A stretch of DNA of 64,000 bases from Diphasiastrum complanatum (lineage: Eukaryota > Streptophyta > Lycopodiopsida > Lycopodiales > Lycopodiaceae). Both the position numbers and the translations under genes were made by a program. Each line of letters begins with the position of its first letter. The stretch's first letter is position 1. This document shows positions 20,572-32,599 of this stretch, one piece after another. The notes under the pieces were generated by a model. The model was not told the DNA's origin and made no database searches. It worked only from the letters and a program-made list of their open reading frames with translations. The stretch covers positions 1,246,253 to 1,310,252 of the forward strand of contig CM055108.1 of NCBI GenBank assembly GCA_029204225.1, in the 5' to 3' direction.

Positions 20572-21673
20572 TCATGTTACCATCTCCAATTTTCTCATCA
20601 AACTGAGGCTTCCCAGGTTCAAGTGACCAAGCCTCTTATACCACAACTCAGTTTGCGATGGAATGGACGATACGAGTCCATGTTGCCCCTTAGCATTCAA
20701 CCTATACAATTTTGTATTGGGCTCCCTTACTCCATCCACAGTAACTTTGAACTTTTGGTTCACATATTTCACAAAGCAACAATCATGGGCGAATTCTACT
20801 TTCAACTTTTGATCAGTAGTGACTCCAACAGAAAGTAGATTTTTCTTCAAATCTGGTACGTAAAGTACCTCCCTGATCATCCTACTTTTTCCATCAGGTA
20901 GTTGGATTGAAACAGTGCCTATCCCCTTGATCTTGCACACATCGCCATTTTCGTGTGAAACGGATGTTCCATTATCCAATACTTTCAAGCTATTGAACCG
21001 ATTCTTGTTACCTGTCATGTGTCTTGTGGCTCCCGAGTCAATATACCATGCTTGATCATCTCGATTAGATGACAATGCATATATGAAGATGCCAGAGTCT
21101 TCAATCTCACCCTCATCGACAAAGTTATCTGCTTGCTTTGGTTTCCCCTTGACTTGTTTCGCCAGGAATTTGCGACATTTAATCTTCCAATGGCCCTTTT
21201 GACCACAATGGAAGCACTTGCCTTTCTTCTTGGTCTTACTAGAAGATCCCTCATCCTCCTGAGTCTTGGCAAATTGTTGCTTGGACTTCTTCTTACCCTT
21301 GCCCTTGCGTTGTTTTTGGCATGTTGCAAGTGCCTGATTGTCAATATTTTGACGTCTAGCTTTCACCATTTCTCGACGTTGCTCTTCTTGCATCAAGATT
21401 CCTGTGAGCTCGTCAAAGGTTGGCAATCTTTCTCTTGATGCTATTCCATTCACAAACATCTGATAGGATTCTGCAATGCCGCACAATGCATTGTGCACTA
21501 GCTCCACATCATGTATGCGCTCACCAATAGAATGCAGTTCATCCCTCATTGTCTTGATTCTGGTCATGTACGTCTAAATGTGCTCTCCTTGTTCCATTCG
21601 GGCACTATTCAGCTTTGAGTTCAGAAACATGATTCTTGATAGATTTGGCATCTCGAACTGCTCCTTTAGCACA
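20572..21673 (-). pseudogene. Copia gag end, zinc knuckle and protease, family A copy 2
   Basis: Gag resumes at 21673 beyond the family B insertion (VLKEQFEMP). A TAG near 21573 replaces Gln in EHIQTYMT. Then RIKTMRDELHSIGERIHDVE, a basic linker complete with the ~30 residues missing in copy 1, and the CCHC CFHCGQKGHWKIKC near 21205. The protease is WYIDSGATRHMTGNKNRF near 21040, followed by KKNLLSVGV and the pre-integrase LWYKRLGHLNLGSLSLMRKL. Confidence 0.85.
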
Positions 21674-22277
21674 TGCCCAAAATATTGAAAAAATCTATCT
21701 AATGTTGTAAGTAGGGGTCCTAAAAGTGCCAAAGATGAATTGAGATCTTTTGGCCTAGTAAAGACTCATCTTAGAATAAAATATTCAAGGTAGGTAGAAG
21801 TAGAAACATAGGAATTGCCATTTGTACTTTGCATGCCACATTTAATGCATGAAAATACTAGGTGGCACAATTAGACATATTGAGGTGGCTTGAATAAGTC
21901 TAGATAGCTTGAGAGGTGAATTCATAACTCCAATTCAACTCAAAGTAGGAGGAGAGTCCATGGATCTATATATATGTGATGTACTATCATTGAGAAGATG
22001 ATGATTTTTGTGTGTAATGCAAATTTGGAGACTAAACTCTTTGTGCCCTCTCTCTCTACTCGAGTTTGTACATTCATATTCTCTCTCTAGCCGAGTTGAG
22101 ACATTTATTGTACTTAGTTTCATGTTTTGTTGATAGATCTTGCTTGTGACACAATAATATTTCTTGTATGATCAACTTTCCTATTGTCAATCAATGCTAG
22201 TTTGATCTCTATGGTATTATTGGGCTTAGGAGATCAAAAGTACATGTGTAGGGCATCCCACACGTGTGATAACAACA
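21674..22277 (+). repeat. 5' LTR, family B (604 bp)
   Basis: Starts TGCCCAAAATATTG and ends AACAACA. Carries CACACGTGTG at 22259-22268, next to its 3' end. Confidence 0.87.
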
Positions 22278-22290
22278 TCGTATCAGAGCC
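22278..22290 (+). other. Primer-binding site, family B
   Basis: TCGTATCAGAGCC, one mismatch from the initiator tRNA-Met complement TGGTATCAGAGCC, immediately after the LTR. Confidence 0.8.
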
Positions 22291-23032
22291 TACCTAAGAT
22301 TTACAAGCAAATCTAATAAAAAAATTTGCAAATTTGATCAAATTTCAAGCTAGAAATTGTCTAGATGCTATTTTCTAGCTAGTTTGTAGTTTTCTGGTGA
22401 TTTTGAGTCTCAAACCACTTTGATCGGTCCAGATCAGGTATTGTACGGAATTTCAAGTGCAGACACGTGTGAAATCCGCCCATTTTCAATTTGGTGGTTC
22501 TCTCTCACCTTAGATCCAAATTTCATGCAATTTGGCCCACTAAAACGCTAGAAATGTGTAGAATTTGATGCAATTTGAATCATGATAGTTGGATAAGCCA
22601 ATCAAAAGTTTTAAGCTTTTGAATAGGTGTAGGTAGGGCACCTAGACCCGTGGCAAATCTTGAGTACCTGTCATTTATTGCCTGAATGATCACAAAAATC
22701 ACCAAGAAGTTGACCAACCTTATCTATATGTGATTTAGGCAAAATTTAGTGGTTCTAGGCAAATTGTTTCATAAAAATAGGTTGCATTTGAGTCAATTTG
22801 ACATTTTTTGGAGTATTTCACACGTGTGAAATTTAGAAAACCATAACTTTTGCCATACTTCATTTTTTTTGATGATTCAAATCTTGTTTTAGAGAGATTG
22901 TCAAACTAGTGAGATCTATCTCATAGTTTTTTGCTTAGTCTTACATAGGATTTGGTTTTTTACCCTTGATTGGTTCCTATAGTGACAAGATAAGCAATTT
23001 TTTCATGCATCTTTTTGGATTTCCAACATTCA
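22291..23032 (+). other. Family B untranslated leader
   Basis: Non-coding leader between PBS and gag. Contains a near-perfect and a perfect CACACGTGTG palindrome (22462-22471 with one change; 22819-22828). No ORF supported. Confidence 0.6.
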
Positions 23033-23626
23033 ATGGGTGCCTTTCTATTAGAAGCAAGTGAAACATTGTCAACCTCCAATTACTCAATCTGGAAGGTTTG
23101 GATGGAATCTGTCTTAATTCTACAAGATGTGATGGATATTGTACTTGGTATTGAAGAAGAACCACAAATTTCTCAACAAATTCCAGAGTACAAAAAGAGA
23201 GCTAGGATGGCTCTACATTATATTAAAATGAATGTCTCAAATGACATCTTAAGAGAAATTGGTGCTTGTACTAATGCCAAAGATGCTTGGGATACTCTCA
23301 AGTCCATCTATGAGGCAAATAATACTTCTAGACTTATAACACTAAGAAACCAAATTTTTCAAAGTGTACATAGAAGTGATGAAAGTGTTTCAGCTTATGT
23401 AATGAGAGTTAAAGACCTCCATAGAGAATTGTCATGCATAGGAGACTCCATCAACCAAAATGAACTTGTTCAAGTGATACTTAATGGGTTAAAGGAGGAA
23501 TATGACAACCTTGTTCAGAGTTATGCCATTAAGGAGGAGCTACCAAGTTTGGAAGCACTCCAAAGTGTGTTCATTTATGAAGAATCAAAACAAGAGTATA
23601 AACCCTTGAAAATCTCTCAACATTGA
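23033..23626 (+). pseudogene. Copia gag, family B
   Basis: ATG at 23033 is the first in the homologous frame. Gag shows LSTSNYSIWKVWMESVLILQ, MALHYIKMNVSNDILREIGA, AWDTLKSIYEANNTSRLITL and LVQVILNGLKEEYDNLVQSY, the standard UBN2 arrangement. TGA at 23624-23626 ends it; the continuation (MGKALFTKDKHK) starts in the next frame at about 23627. A small insertion or deletion at the overlap most likely separated gag from pro-pol, since copia normally uses one frame. Confidence 0.82.
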
Positions 23627-25107
23627 TGGGTAAAGCCCTCTTTACCAAAGACAAGCACAAGTCAAGAAGTAAGAATCAACACCAACCCTCTTCAAGCAAG
23701 AACAATCTTGTTTCCATGGAGAAAGGAGAAGAGGATGAGTACTCTGAAGCTTTCACAACCAAGAAGAAGAAGAAAAATATCAAGTATTTCTTTTGTGGCA
23801 AAAAGGGGCATTATGCCACCAATTGTTTCAAGAAGAAGAGTCAATTCAAGCAAGCCAGCATTTCCAATGAAGAGAAGGAAGATGCTCATGCAAGTGATGG
23901 AGAGGGATCTCTTATGGTCTCGAGTTTTTCTTCATCACCTTTCAAGAAGGATGGTTCATGGTACATCGACAGTGGAGCTTCCTCACATATGTGTAGCTCC
24001 AAGTATTTTTTTTCATCCATGACACCTTATGAAGGAGCCAAGAAGTCCATCTACACAGCAAATGATCATGAGTGTGCTATTGAAGGCATATGGACCATTC
24101 CCTTAAAGCTTTCGTCATCAAAAGTTCTTTCTCTGTCTAAAGTACTTTTTGTTCCTAAGTTAACAAAAAATCTTATTAGTGTTGGGCAATTGTTTGATAG
24201 TGGACTAGATGTGAATTTCAATGTTGATACATGTACAATCAAGAAGCATGATGAGATCCTTGCATTTGGGTCTAGATATGGTGGAATCTACAAGCTTGAT
24301 CCCAAAGAGTATGCTAACTCTTGTGATGGTGCTTTTGCTTCTCATATTTCTTTGGAGGAACTATGACATAGAAAGTTGGGGCATCCTAAGTATAGTTCTA
24401 TGATGTCCATGGTCAAGAAAGCCAAAGCTATTGGCTTGCCTAATCTTATCTCCAAGAATTTCAAGCCATGCGAGGCCTGTGCCATATCTAAATTTCATAA
24501 GAAGCCTTTTTCAAAGTCATATATTAAGACTACACATCCATTGGAGCTCATACACTTGGCTGTGCACTTCTCATCTTCAAAGAGCAAGAGTGGTGCTACT
24601 TGCTTTGTAACTTTCATTGATGATTTCACAAGATTTACTTGGTTATATCTTCTAGCTTCAAAGTCTATGGTGTTTGACTATTTCCTAAAGTTCAAAGCTC
24701 TAGTTGAAAAGCAATTTTCAAACAAAATCAAGATTTTTAGAAGTGATGGAGGTGGTGAGTACACTTCCAATAAATTTCATGATTATTGTGAGCTTGAAGG
24801 CATTAAAAGAGAGTTTTCTTCTGCATATACACCATCTCAAAATGGGGTGGCTGAAAGAAAGAATAGAACCTTGTGTGAATGTGTCAAAACCATTAGAATT
24901 GAGGCATCCTTGCCAAAAGACTTTTGGAGTGAGGCCATCAATTGTTCAAACTATCTTTGCAATCAACTCCCTCATGTTGCACTTGGAGGAAAGTCACCAT
25001 ATGAAGCACTTTATTTGAAGAAACCTAAGGTTGATCACCTTAGAGTATCTGGAGGCATATGCTTTGTCGATATTCCCTTGGAAATGAGAAAGAAGGATGA
25101 TTCTTGA
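23627..25107 (+). pseudogene. Copia zinc knuckle, protease and integrase, family B
   Basis: The zinc knuckle reads YFFCGKKGHYATNC: the first Cys of CX2CX4HX4C is Tyr, so metal binding should be lost. Protease WYIDSGASSHMC is near 23960, then KNLISVGQLFDSGLDVNF. The frame stops at TGA 24364-24366 where LWHRK is expected, then HRKLGHPKYSSMMSMVKKA. In the integrase, LIHLAVHF replaces the usual LIHSDVH, so the first catalytic Asp is gone; RSDGGGEYTSNKF and SQNGVAERKNRT keep the others. It ends at 25107 with the linker truncated, 28 bp before the LTR. Confidence 0.85.
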
Positions 25108-25135
25108 TCCACATTAGATACATTTTTAGGAGGAG

Positions 25136-25738
25136 TGTCAAAATATTGGAAAAATCTCTCTAATGTTGTAAGTAGGGGTCCTAAAAATGCCAAAGATGAA
25201 TTGAGATCTTTTGGCTTAGTAAAGACTCATCTTAGAATAAAATATTCAAGGTAGGTAGAAGTAGAAACATAGGAATTGCCATTTGTACTTTGCATGCCAC
25301 ATTTAATGCATGAAAATACTAGGTGGCACAATTAGACATATTGAGGTGGCTTGAATAAGTCTAGATAGCTTGAGAGGTGGATTCATAACTCCAATTCAAC
25401 TCAAAGTAGGAGGAGAGTCCATGGATCTATATATATGTGATGTACTATCATTGAGAAGATGATGATTTTTGTGTGTAATGCAAATTTAGAGACTGAGCTC
25501 TTTGTGCCCTCTCTCTCTACTCGAGTTTGTACATTCATATTCTCTCTCTAGCCGAGTTGAGGCATTTATTGTACTTAGTTTCATGTTTTGTTGATAGATC
25601 TTGCTTGTGACACAATAATATTTCTTGTATGATCAGCTTTCCTATTGTCAATCAATGCTAGTTTGAGCTTTATGGTATTATTGGGCTTAGGAGATCAAAA
25701 GTACATGTGAAGGGCATCCCACACGTGTGAATTCAACA
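25136..25738 (+). repeat. 3' LTR, family B (603 bp)
   Basis: Starts TGTCAAAATATTGG and ends AATTCAACA. CACACGTGTG at 25720-25729. Confidence 0.87.
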
Positions 25739-26041
25739 TCGTATCAGAGCCTTTCTGGGTGTAACAACATCACAAATGTGGGTAATGATGTGATCCTTCA
25801 CTGACAAGTTAATGAAGGTCAAAGCCTTCCTCATCTTTTTGTCGAACACTTTGATATCTGCTTTATTTGGTGGCCTTCTCTCATCACTTGTGATGACTTC
25901 CCACACATCTTTCTCCATCAGTATGTTTTTCATTTTGAATTTCCACACTACATAGTTGGAAATCTCGTCCAATTTGCTACTACCACTCAAACTGGACTCT
26001 CCCATGTTTTCCATCGCAAAACTGCTTGAAACTTCTACCAT
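25739..26041 (-). pseudogene. Copia gag N-terminus, family A copy 2
   Basis: Minus-strand gag start: the ATG at about 26005 (MGESSLSGSSKLDEISNYVV) matches copy 1; an in-frame ATG further upstream at 26014 is also possible. Then WKFKMKNILMEKDVWEVITS and the THICDVVTPRKA block, where the family B element interrupts it. Together with 20572-21673 it forms one gag. Confidence 0.84.
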
Positions 26042-27301
26042 AGGCTAAAGTAGTATGTCGAGGCCAACTCTGATGTAAGAAGTTGAAAATAATGACCTGC
26101 ACTTTTTCCCTTAGCAGGCCACTCGCCGCTTTCTCACCAATTTGAAAGCCAAATCAGCGTCGCCTTCCGAAATGCACTCAGTCATCAACTCCCAACTATG
26201 TGCCCAGTGAAATGGTGAAATCATTTTTGGCACACTCCGAACACTTTCTCCGTTGCAATCACTCTGTTTTGCTGTATCATACTTGCAGGTACTGTCCGGG
26301 TGCCCTTCATTTGGAGGTTATAGCCTTTCGTTTAAGTCAAAACGGGCAAAGGACCCAAAAATAGGGATTTTATTTGTTCTTGAACTGTTTCTTCACCTTG
26401 AAGAAACTTCACTCTTCACTTGTGAAGGGACCCAACTCCAATTTTAGTATGAAAATTTTTAATGAAGTTGAATTCCAAAATACACTTCAATTCTTCAGGG
26501 CCCACTTCAGTTAAATCCAACGATAGGTTTCAATTCTGTGGTCCAGAAACAATTAATCATGTCTGTCGATCATTGTGTAGATGATCTTGTGGACTTCCTT
26601 GCATCCGTGCGTCGAACGACACTTCTGAAGCTGCTAGACACTTCAAAACACTAAGCTGATGTCACGTTCGTCGCGCGTGAGCTCCACGCTCCTCTCTGTT
26701 TATGGTCGTGCCTCCCCAAACTGGTTTTTGCTTGATCTATTTCATTTTTTGATCAATTTGAGCACAATTTGAGGCCTGGAGCAGGGTCGCCCTACTGATA
26801 CCAAGTCTGTAGAGCGTTCAATCATGAAATTCCGTGGAGAAACGGTGAGTTTAGCTCAACTTGACAAAGTGGCTTTTTTCACCTTTTACCGCAAATTTGC
26901 TAGGTTAACTGTATGGAGACAAATCTCTGACATAAACCTCAGAATCTCTCCATGGCTGGTCGACAATGTAATTAGCTTCCTTCCTGTCCTTACGGCATCC
27001 AAAACGGTGCACAAACAGCGAAGAAATCACCAGTTTTGTATAAAAAAAACGTAACCCCAAACCCGGTTTTAATTTTCAACTGGCCTCAAAATTGTCAATT
27101 TTTCACCAAATTTTTCTTTGTCTGATGCTATGCACAGTCTAATAATCCCTCTGCTGAGTTTGGCAATCCTCTATAAACTAGAAACCATGCACCAGTGCTT
27201 CTCTTTCCGTCTTCAACCTGCCATAAACCCCGAACTCTCAGAAGACAGTTCTCTCGAAGCTCTCTTCAACGACGATGATGTATTGTGTAAACTCCCTGTA
27301 T
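26042..27301 (-). other. Untranslated leader, family A copy 2
   Basis: About 1.26 kb between PBS and gag start with no supported ORF. A second tRNA-Met-type PBS-like word, TGGTATCAGTAGGGC, occurs near 26796-26810 (minus). It is absent from copy 1, where the leader is deleted. Confidence 0.6.
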
Positions 27302-27314
27302 GAATCTAATACCA
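27302..27314 (-). other. Primer-binding site, family A copy 2
   Basis: TGGTATTAGATTC on the minus strand, directly adjoining the LTR end AAGT. A diverged tRNA-Met-type PBS. Confidence 0.6.
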
Positions 27315-27589
27315 ACTTAGAATCTGCTTTGCACAAGAACACAGATCATGCTACACAATAACACAGACGGAAAAACACTCTCCACAACAAGCTCACATAG
27401 CAACTATATTTCACAAAATAAAATTGCACTGTACATATAGTTGTTCACTCAGGCAACCCATGCATGACCCAGGTTGCCGTTGGCGGGACGCATGTCCTGT
27501 CGACTTGCCTCGTGGTGAGGCCAACTGATCCTTATCGACTGATAGGACCCACAGTACAGTAACACAGTGATTCTACTTTAATTTGAACT
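27315..27589 (-). repeat. 5' LTR, family A copy 2 (275 bp)
   Basis: Same length as 11129-11403. Outer flank is the target duplication GTACT at 27590-27594. Termini AGTTCAAATT and ATTCTAAGT. Confidence 0.86.
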
Positions 27590-27594
27590 GTACT

Positions 27595-28070
27595 TGGTAC
27601 GTAAGATGCTTTGGTACTTCAATACTACTTTTATATGATGCTTTAGCACTACTTGCCGGTACTTTCTATCTTCCTGGTACTACTTGTGTTTGATGCTTTG
27701 GCACTACCTGTATATGATGGTTTAATACTACCTGCAAGTACTTTTTTTTTTTTTGGTACTACCCATGTATCTAAGCTTTAGGTACTACCAATTTCACAAA
27801 ATATGTACTATTTTTATAATGTTTACATGTTTATGAGACTTTAGACTACCAAAAATGTACTTTCTACCGCTCTGGTACTTTGTTGTTATAAAAAGCTTTT
27901 AAATAGCTCTTCGACATGTCCTAAGGGGGTTTGAAATCACTTATGTCGTGTAACATGAAAAGACTTCTTAAATATAGATCAGTGGTAATGAAAATACTTC
28001 TCCACTTTGAAGATAATTAACAATGACTTTAATGTAGAAGGAATCTTTAAGAAGTTTCGAGTGAATCAAC
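27595..28070. repeat. GGTAC-rich degenerate tandem repeat, copy 2
   Basis: Continuation of the host repeat beyond the family A insertion. Shows GGTACTAC and ATATGATGCTTT words and aligns in order with 17400-17842, suggesting an old duplication of about 450 bp. Confidence 0.58.
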
Positions 28071-28221
28071 ACTGTATTGAGCTGAACCAGTGTGTTTCTC
28101 AGTGTATCCTGAAATATAAATATAATTTATGACAAGGTTTCAGCAGATTTTGTTAGGGAGAGTGAGAGTGAGGTATATATATCTACATATATAAAGATAT
28201 TTGTGTGTCACATTTGTGTTT

Positions 28222-28357
28222 ATGCATGGGGTAGGAGGATGCATGTATGGTTGCATGGGTGCATCCTCCTGCCCCATGTACTTTTTCAAACATCCTAACT
28301 AAAATTTTGAAATGAATGCATGGGGAGGAGGATGTATGCATCCTGCCCCATGCATGC
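28222..28357. repeat. Two related hairpins
   Basis: 28225-28278 folds into a 19-bp stem (CATGGGGTAGGAGGATGCA against its complement, one G-T pair) with a ~16-base loop. 28317-28356 is a second, shorter palindrome with the same GGGGNAGGAGGAT core. They are probably remnants of one small inverted-repeat element. Confidence 0.6.
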
Positions 28358-28400
28358 ACATTAGTCCCATTTTAGTTCAAAATTCAAGCATGATCTTCCT

Positions 28401-28401
<1 letters not shown>

Positions 28402-28486
<85 letters not shown>
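28402..28486. repeat. (CT)n microsatellite
   Basis: About 85 bp of uninterrupted CT. Confidence 0.97.
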
Positions 28487-28490
<4 letters not shown>

Positions 28491-28831
28491 GGGGCAAGGA
28501 AGGGGTGGATCGCATATCTCTCTTTGTCTCTCTCTCTATATATATGGCAAGGATGTGGATCGTGAGGAAGGGGTGGATCAGGACTATGACAAACAAGGGG
28601 TAGTAGGCAGGCACGTCTCTCTATGGATCACACTCCAAAACTACATATCCACCTTGCAACACCAGCAATCTGTCATGTTTAGTGAAGCACAAAGAAGCAC
28701 AGCTTGTGGCACCATTTTTGCCTCTACATGCAAAAGATGGAGTCTACTAGCTTTCCAATCTAGAATGTTGAATATAGTCTTTTTTTTTCAATCAGAACAA
28801 GTAAACAATGCTAGCAATTTTGTTGTGAAAT

Positions 28832-29143
28832 GCATTAGCACATATTCTGGTACATTATTATCCCCTAGCTAAAAGGATTGAGTTCATCTCGGATGGAAAG
28901 TTTCAAGTTATCAACAACGGTGAAGGAGCTGTTTTTGTTGAGGCAGACGCCGATGCTAACATTTCAGATGTACCAGCAGAAAAGGATCTTGATACAGATA
29001 TGATATTTGGCCATAAGTTTCTACATAGTAGTGTAGGGGAAAGCAAGACTATTCTGGGTCAACCCTTGCTCTTTGCAACAAAGTCATGGCTACTTGCCAA
29101 CCTACTTTGTCATTACTACTTACGAGCTTGCCATCGTTGTTGA
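28832..29143 (+). pseudogene. BAHD acyltransferase fragment
   Basis: About 100 residues resembling the N-terminal part of plant BAHD (HXXXD) acyltransferases, which move acyl groups from CoA to alcohols or amines. ALAHILVHYYPLAKR matches the family's LV-YYPLAGR block. It is followed at the right spacing by FQVINNGEGAVFVEADADA, matching the NGEG-FVEA-AD block, and by QPLLFATKSW where LQVT-F is usual. The HXXXD catalytic motif and the DFGWG end are absent. TGA precedes the first residue and another TGA ends the frame at 29141. Upstream to about 28740 there are hints of the preceding segment in other frames. An old, isolated fragment of a host gene family rather than a transposon product. Confidence 0.62.
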
Positions 29144-29559
29144 CATCCTATTTCACTACAAAACCTAGGGGGTCAGCAGATTGAGATTTCAATGCTACTC
29201 CATTTGTGTGCTTGATGCCCATTGCTCTGCAGCATACCTAAAAATGCATTGTGGCAAAGTGGTTGTTGCCCCTAATTCTTCACAACAGTGAAGCTACTGT
29301 AGCTCTGACCTTGACTCTAGACAATCCATTAAGGCACTCCTAATCCCCTATCTCATAAACCATTAAGGCACAACCCCCTATCTCACAAACCATTAAGGCA
29401 CACCCCCCTATCTCATTAACCATTAAAGCACTCCTAACCTTATTTCAAACAATCATCATTTCACAGTTTTTGAACTAATTAGAAGATATTTGAATCTCAA
29501 AAAGATACATTATCTCCAAACACAAACGCAACTATTCTCTCATTTTTTTAAAAGTCTCA
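29144..29559. other. Non-coding, short AT-rich repeats
   Basis: A CATTAAGGCACNCC word is repeated four times around 29330-29425 (spacing ~45 bp). Nothing else recognised. Confidence 0.55.
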
Positions 29560-29850
29560 TCAACAAGACACTCGAAAATCACTCGACACTTGACACTTGA
29601 AATAGTCGACACTCAAAAATCACTCGACACTCGACAATCGACACTCAACATATTTAAGGTTTTTCGGGCCATTTTCGAGGTATTTTTGAGTGATTTTTGA
29701 GGTATTTTTGGGCCATTTTTGAGGTATTTTCTTGCCATTTTTGAGATATTTTTGAGGTATTTCCTCGAGATTTTTGAGCCATTTTTGGGGTATTTTCGGG
29801 CCATTTTTGACATATTTTTGGGCCATTTTAGAGGTTTGGGATAAGTTCAA
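29560..29850. repeat. Degenerate minisatellite, GAGGTATTTTTGGGCCATTTTT type
   Basis: Tandem ~20-30-bp units of TTTTTGAGGTATTTT and GGGCCATTTTT, preceded by CGACACTCGAAAATCACT-like units. The lysine-rich reading frames on the minus strand are by-products. Confidence 0.8.
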
Positions 29851-30963
<1,113 letters not shown>

Positions 30964-32470
30964 GACTCGAATTCAGAGAATTTTTTTCACACAGTTGATT
31001 TGACTCAAATTCAGAGAATTTTTCTAGACACGAATGTCTAAACTTGAATTTTTCTAGACACGAATTGGACTAAATGCACACTCGAATTGGACGAATTTTT
31101 TGAGACTCGAAACTCGAATTTTGGAGTCTCCAAATTTTTGAGACAATTTTTGGAGACTACAAATTGTCGAAACTCAATTAGTGGAGGAACAAATTTTTGG
31201 AGACTCAAGACACGAATTTTTGGAGATATTTTTGAGGTACATTTCGAGGTTTCAATTTTTGGAGACACGAAATTTTTGAGACTCAAAACTCGAATTTTTG
31301 GAGTGTCTCCAAATTTTCGAGACACAATTTGTGGAGAGACAAAATTTTGTGGAGAGACTTGAAACTCAAAATTTTCTAGACTTGAATTTTTGGAGTCTCT
31401 AAATTTTTGAGACTCAATTTTTGGAGACTCAAGACACAAATTTTTGGAGTCAATTTTGGAGAGATGAATTTTGAATTTTTAGAGGTATTTTCGAGGTACA
31501 TTTCGAGTTACTTTCGATGTACTTTTGAGGTATTTTCAATGGGGTCAGTGTCTCAATTTTTTGAGGTATTTTTGAGGTACTTTTGAGGGTGAGTGTCTCA
31601 ATTTTTCGAGGTATTTTGAGGTATGTTTCGAGGTAATTTTTGGAAAATCAAGACACAAATTTTTGGAGGTATTTTTGAGGTACATTTCGAGGTTTGAGGT
31701 ACTTTCAAGGTATTTTTGATGGTCAATGTCTCAATTTTTCGAAAAATGTTCGAGGGCCAGTGTCTCGATTTTTGAGGTACTTTTCGAGGTATTTTCAAGG
31801 TTTTGAGTCTCAAAATATTTGAGACACGAAATTTTCGAGACTCAAAACTCAAATTTTTGGAGTCTACAAATTTTCGAGACACAATTTGTGGAGAGACAAA
31901 ATTTTGTGGAGAGACTCAAAACTCGAATTTTTCTAGACTATAATTTTTTGAGACTCCAAATTTTCAAGGTACATTTCGAGGTTCATTGTCAATTTGTGGA
32001 GAGACAAATTTTTGGAGACTCCAGACACGACTTTTTGGAGGTCTTTCAAGGTACTTTCGAGGTACACTTTGAGGTATTTTCAATGTATTTTTGTGGTGCT
32101 TTTAAGGTATGTCGAGAGTCAGTGTCTCAATTTTTCGAGATACTTTCAAGATATTTTGAGATATTGTTGAGGTATTTCAAGGTACTTTTGAGAGTCAATG
32201 TCTCCATTTGTGGAGAGATGAATTTTTGGAGATTTTAATTTTTTGAGATATTTTCGAGGTACTTTTCGAAGTTCGAGGTATTTTTCGTGTTGCATTCTTC
32301 AAGGGCCTCCCCTCAAGTGTCGCATTTTTTTTTAAGGTCAGTGTCGCGAACATAACTAAAAATTTTGCAAAAATTCCCTGAAGGCTTTGCGAGCATTCGC
32401 CGATTTTTTTGAAATTTTTGCGAGATTTTTGAGGCCTTTTCGCGTTTCGAGGTATTTTCGCGAAGGCATC
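30964..32470. repeat. 1.5-kb degenerate array of TTTTTGGAGACTC / GAGGTATTTTCGAGGTAC units
   Basis: Long irregular array. The first part is dominated by AATTTTTGGAGACTCAAAAC-like units, and from about 31480 by TTTCGAGGTACTTTTGAGGT-like units. Unit length drifts between about 12 and 40 bp. It shares vocabulary with 29560-29850, so the two probably derive from one array split by the microsatellite and AT-rich DNA. Confidence 0.8.
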
Positions 32471-32599
32471 ATTTAGCACATCTGAAAAACTTTATCAAGC
32501 ATAACTTTGTGTTTCGGTGACAGTCACAACAATTTAAAGACTGCTTGCTGAAATTTCCTTCAAATGTTGTTGTTTTAGTCATTAACTTTGCGGAGAATT

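Larger units (their letters stand above)
21674..25738 (+). mobile_element. Ty1/copia element, family B, lacking RT and RNase H
   Basis: Plus-strand element inside the gag of family A copy 2. LTRs of 604 bp (21674-22277) and 603 bp (25136-25738) differ at roughly 18 positions by eye (about 97% identical), so it is younger than its host. The PBS TCGTATCAGAGCC (22278-22290) follows the 5' LTR and the polypurine tract AGGAGGAG precedes the 3' LTR. Coding covers gag, zinc knuckle, protease and most of integrase, and then passes straight to the 3' LTR: RT and RNase H are deleted. The right flank is odd, since 14 bases of PBS sequence also follow the 3' LTR. Confidence 0.88.
17848..27589 (-). mobile_element. 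Ty1/copia element, family A copy 2, split by family B
   Basis: Minus-strand element flanked by the exact 5-bp duplication GTACT (17843-17847 and 27590-27594). In element order: full 5' LTR 27589-27315, PBS, long leader, gag, family B insertion (21674-25738), gag continued, CCHC, protease, integrase, RT, RNase H and a truncated 3' LTR. RNase H is cut after the residues SPVFH and joined to mid-LTR, so the HARTKHIE end and ~135 bp of LTR are deleted. Several stops are present, two of them shared with copy 1. Confidence 0.88.

Noticed and set aside
26796-26810. TGGTATCAGTAGGGC as the true PBS, giving a ~770-bp LTR for family A copy 2
   Set aside because: The 275-bp LTR is supported by two full copies, a target duplication and an adjoining PBS; the second word lies within the leader.
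28384-28614. Long arginine/glutamate or leucine/serine repeat reading frames (also at 30665-30961, 33377-33761, 33873-34139, 42204-42502)
   Set aside because: They are translations of (CT)n/(GA)n tracts and have no independent coding support.
29613-29850. Lysine/asparagine-rich minus-strand frames
   Set aside because: Products of the degenerate minisatellite; the periodic peptide follows the DNA repeat.
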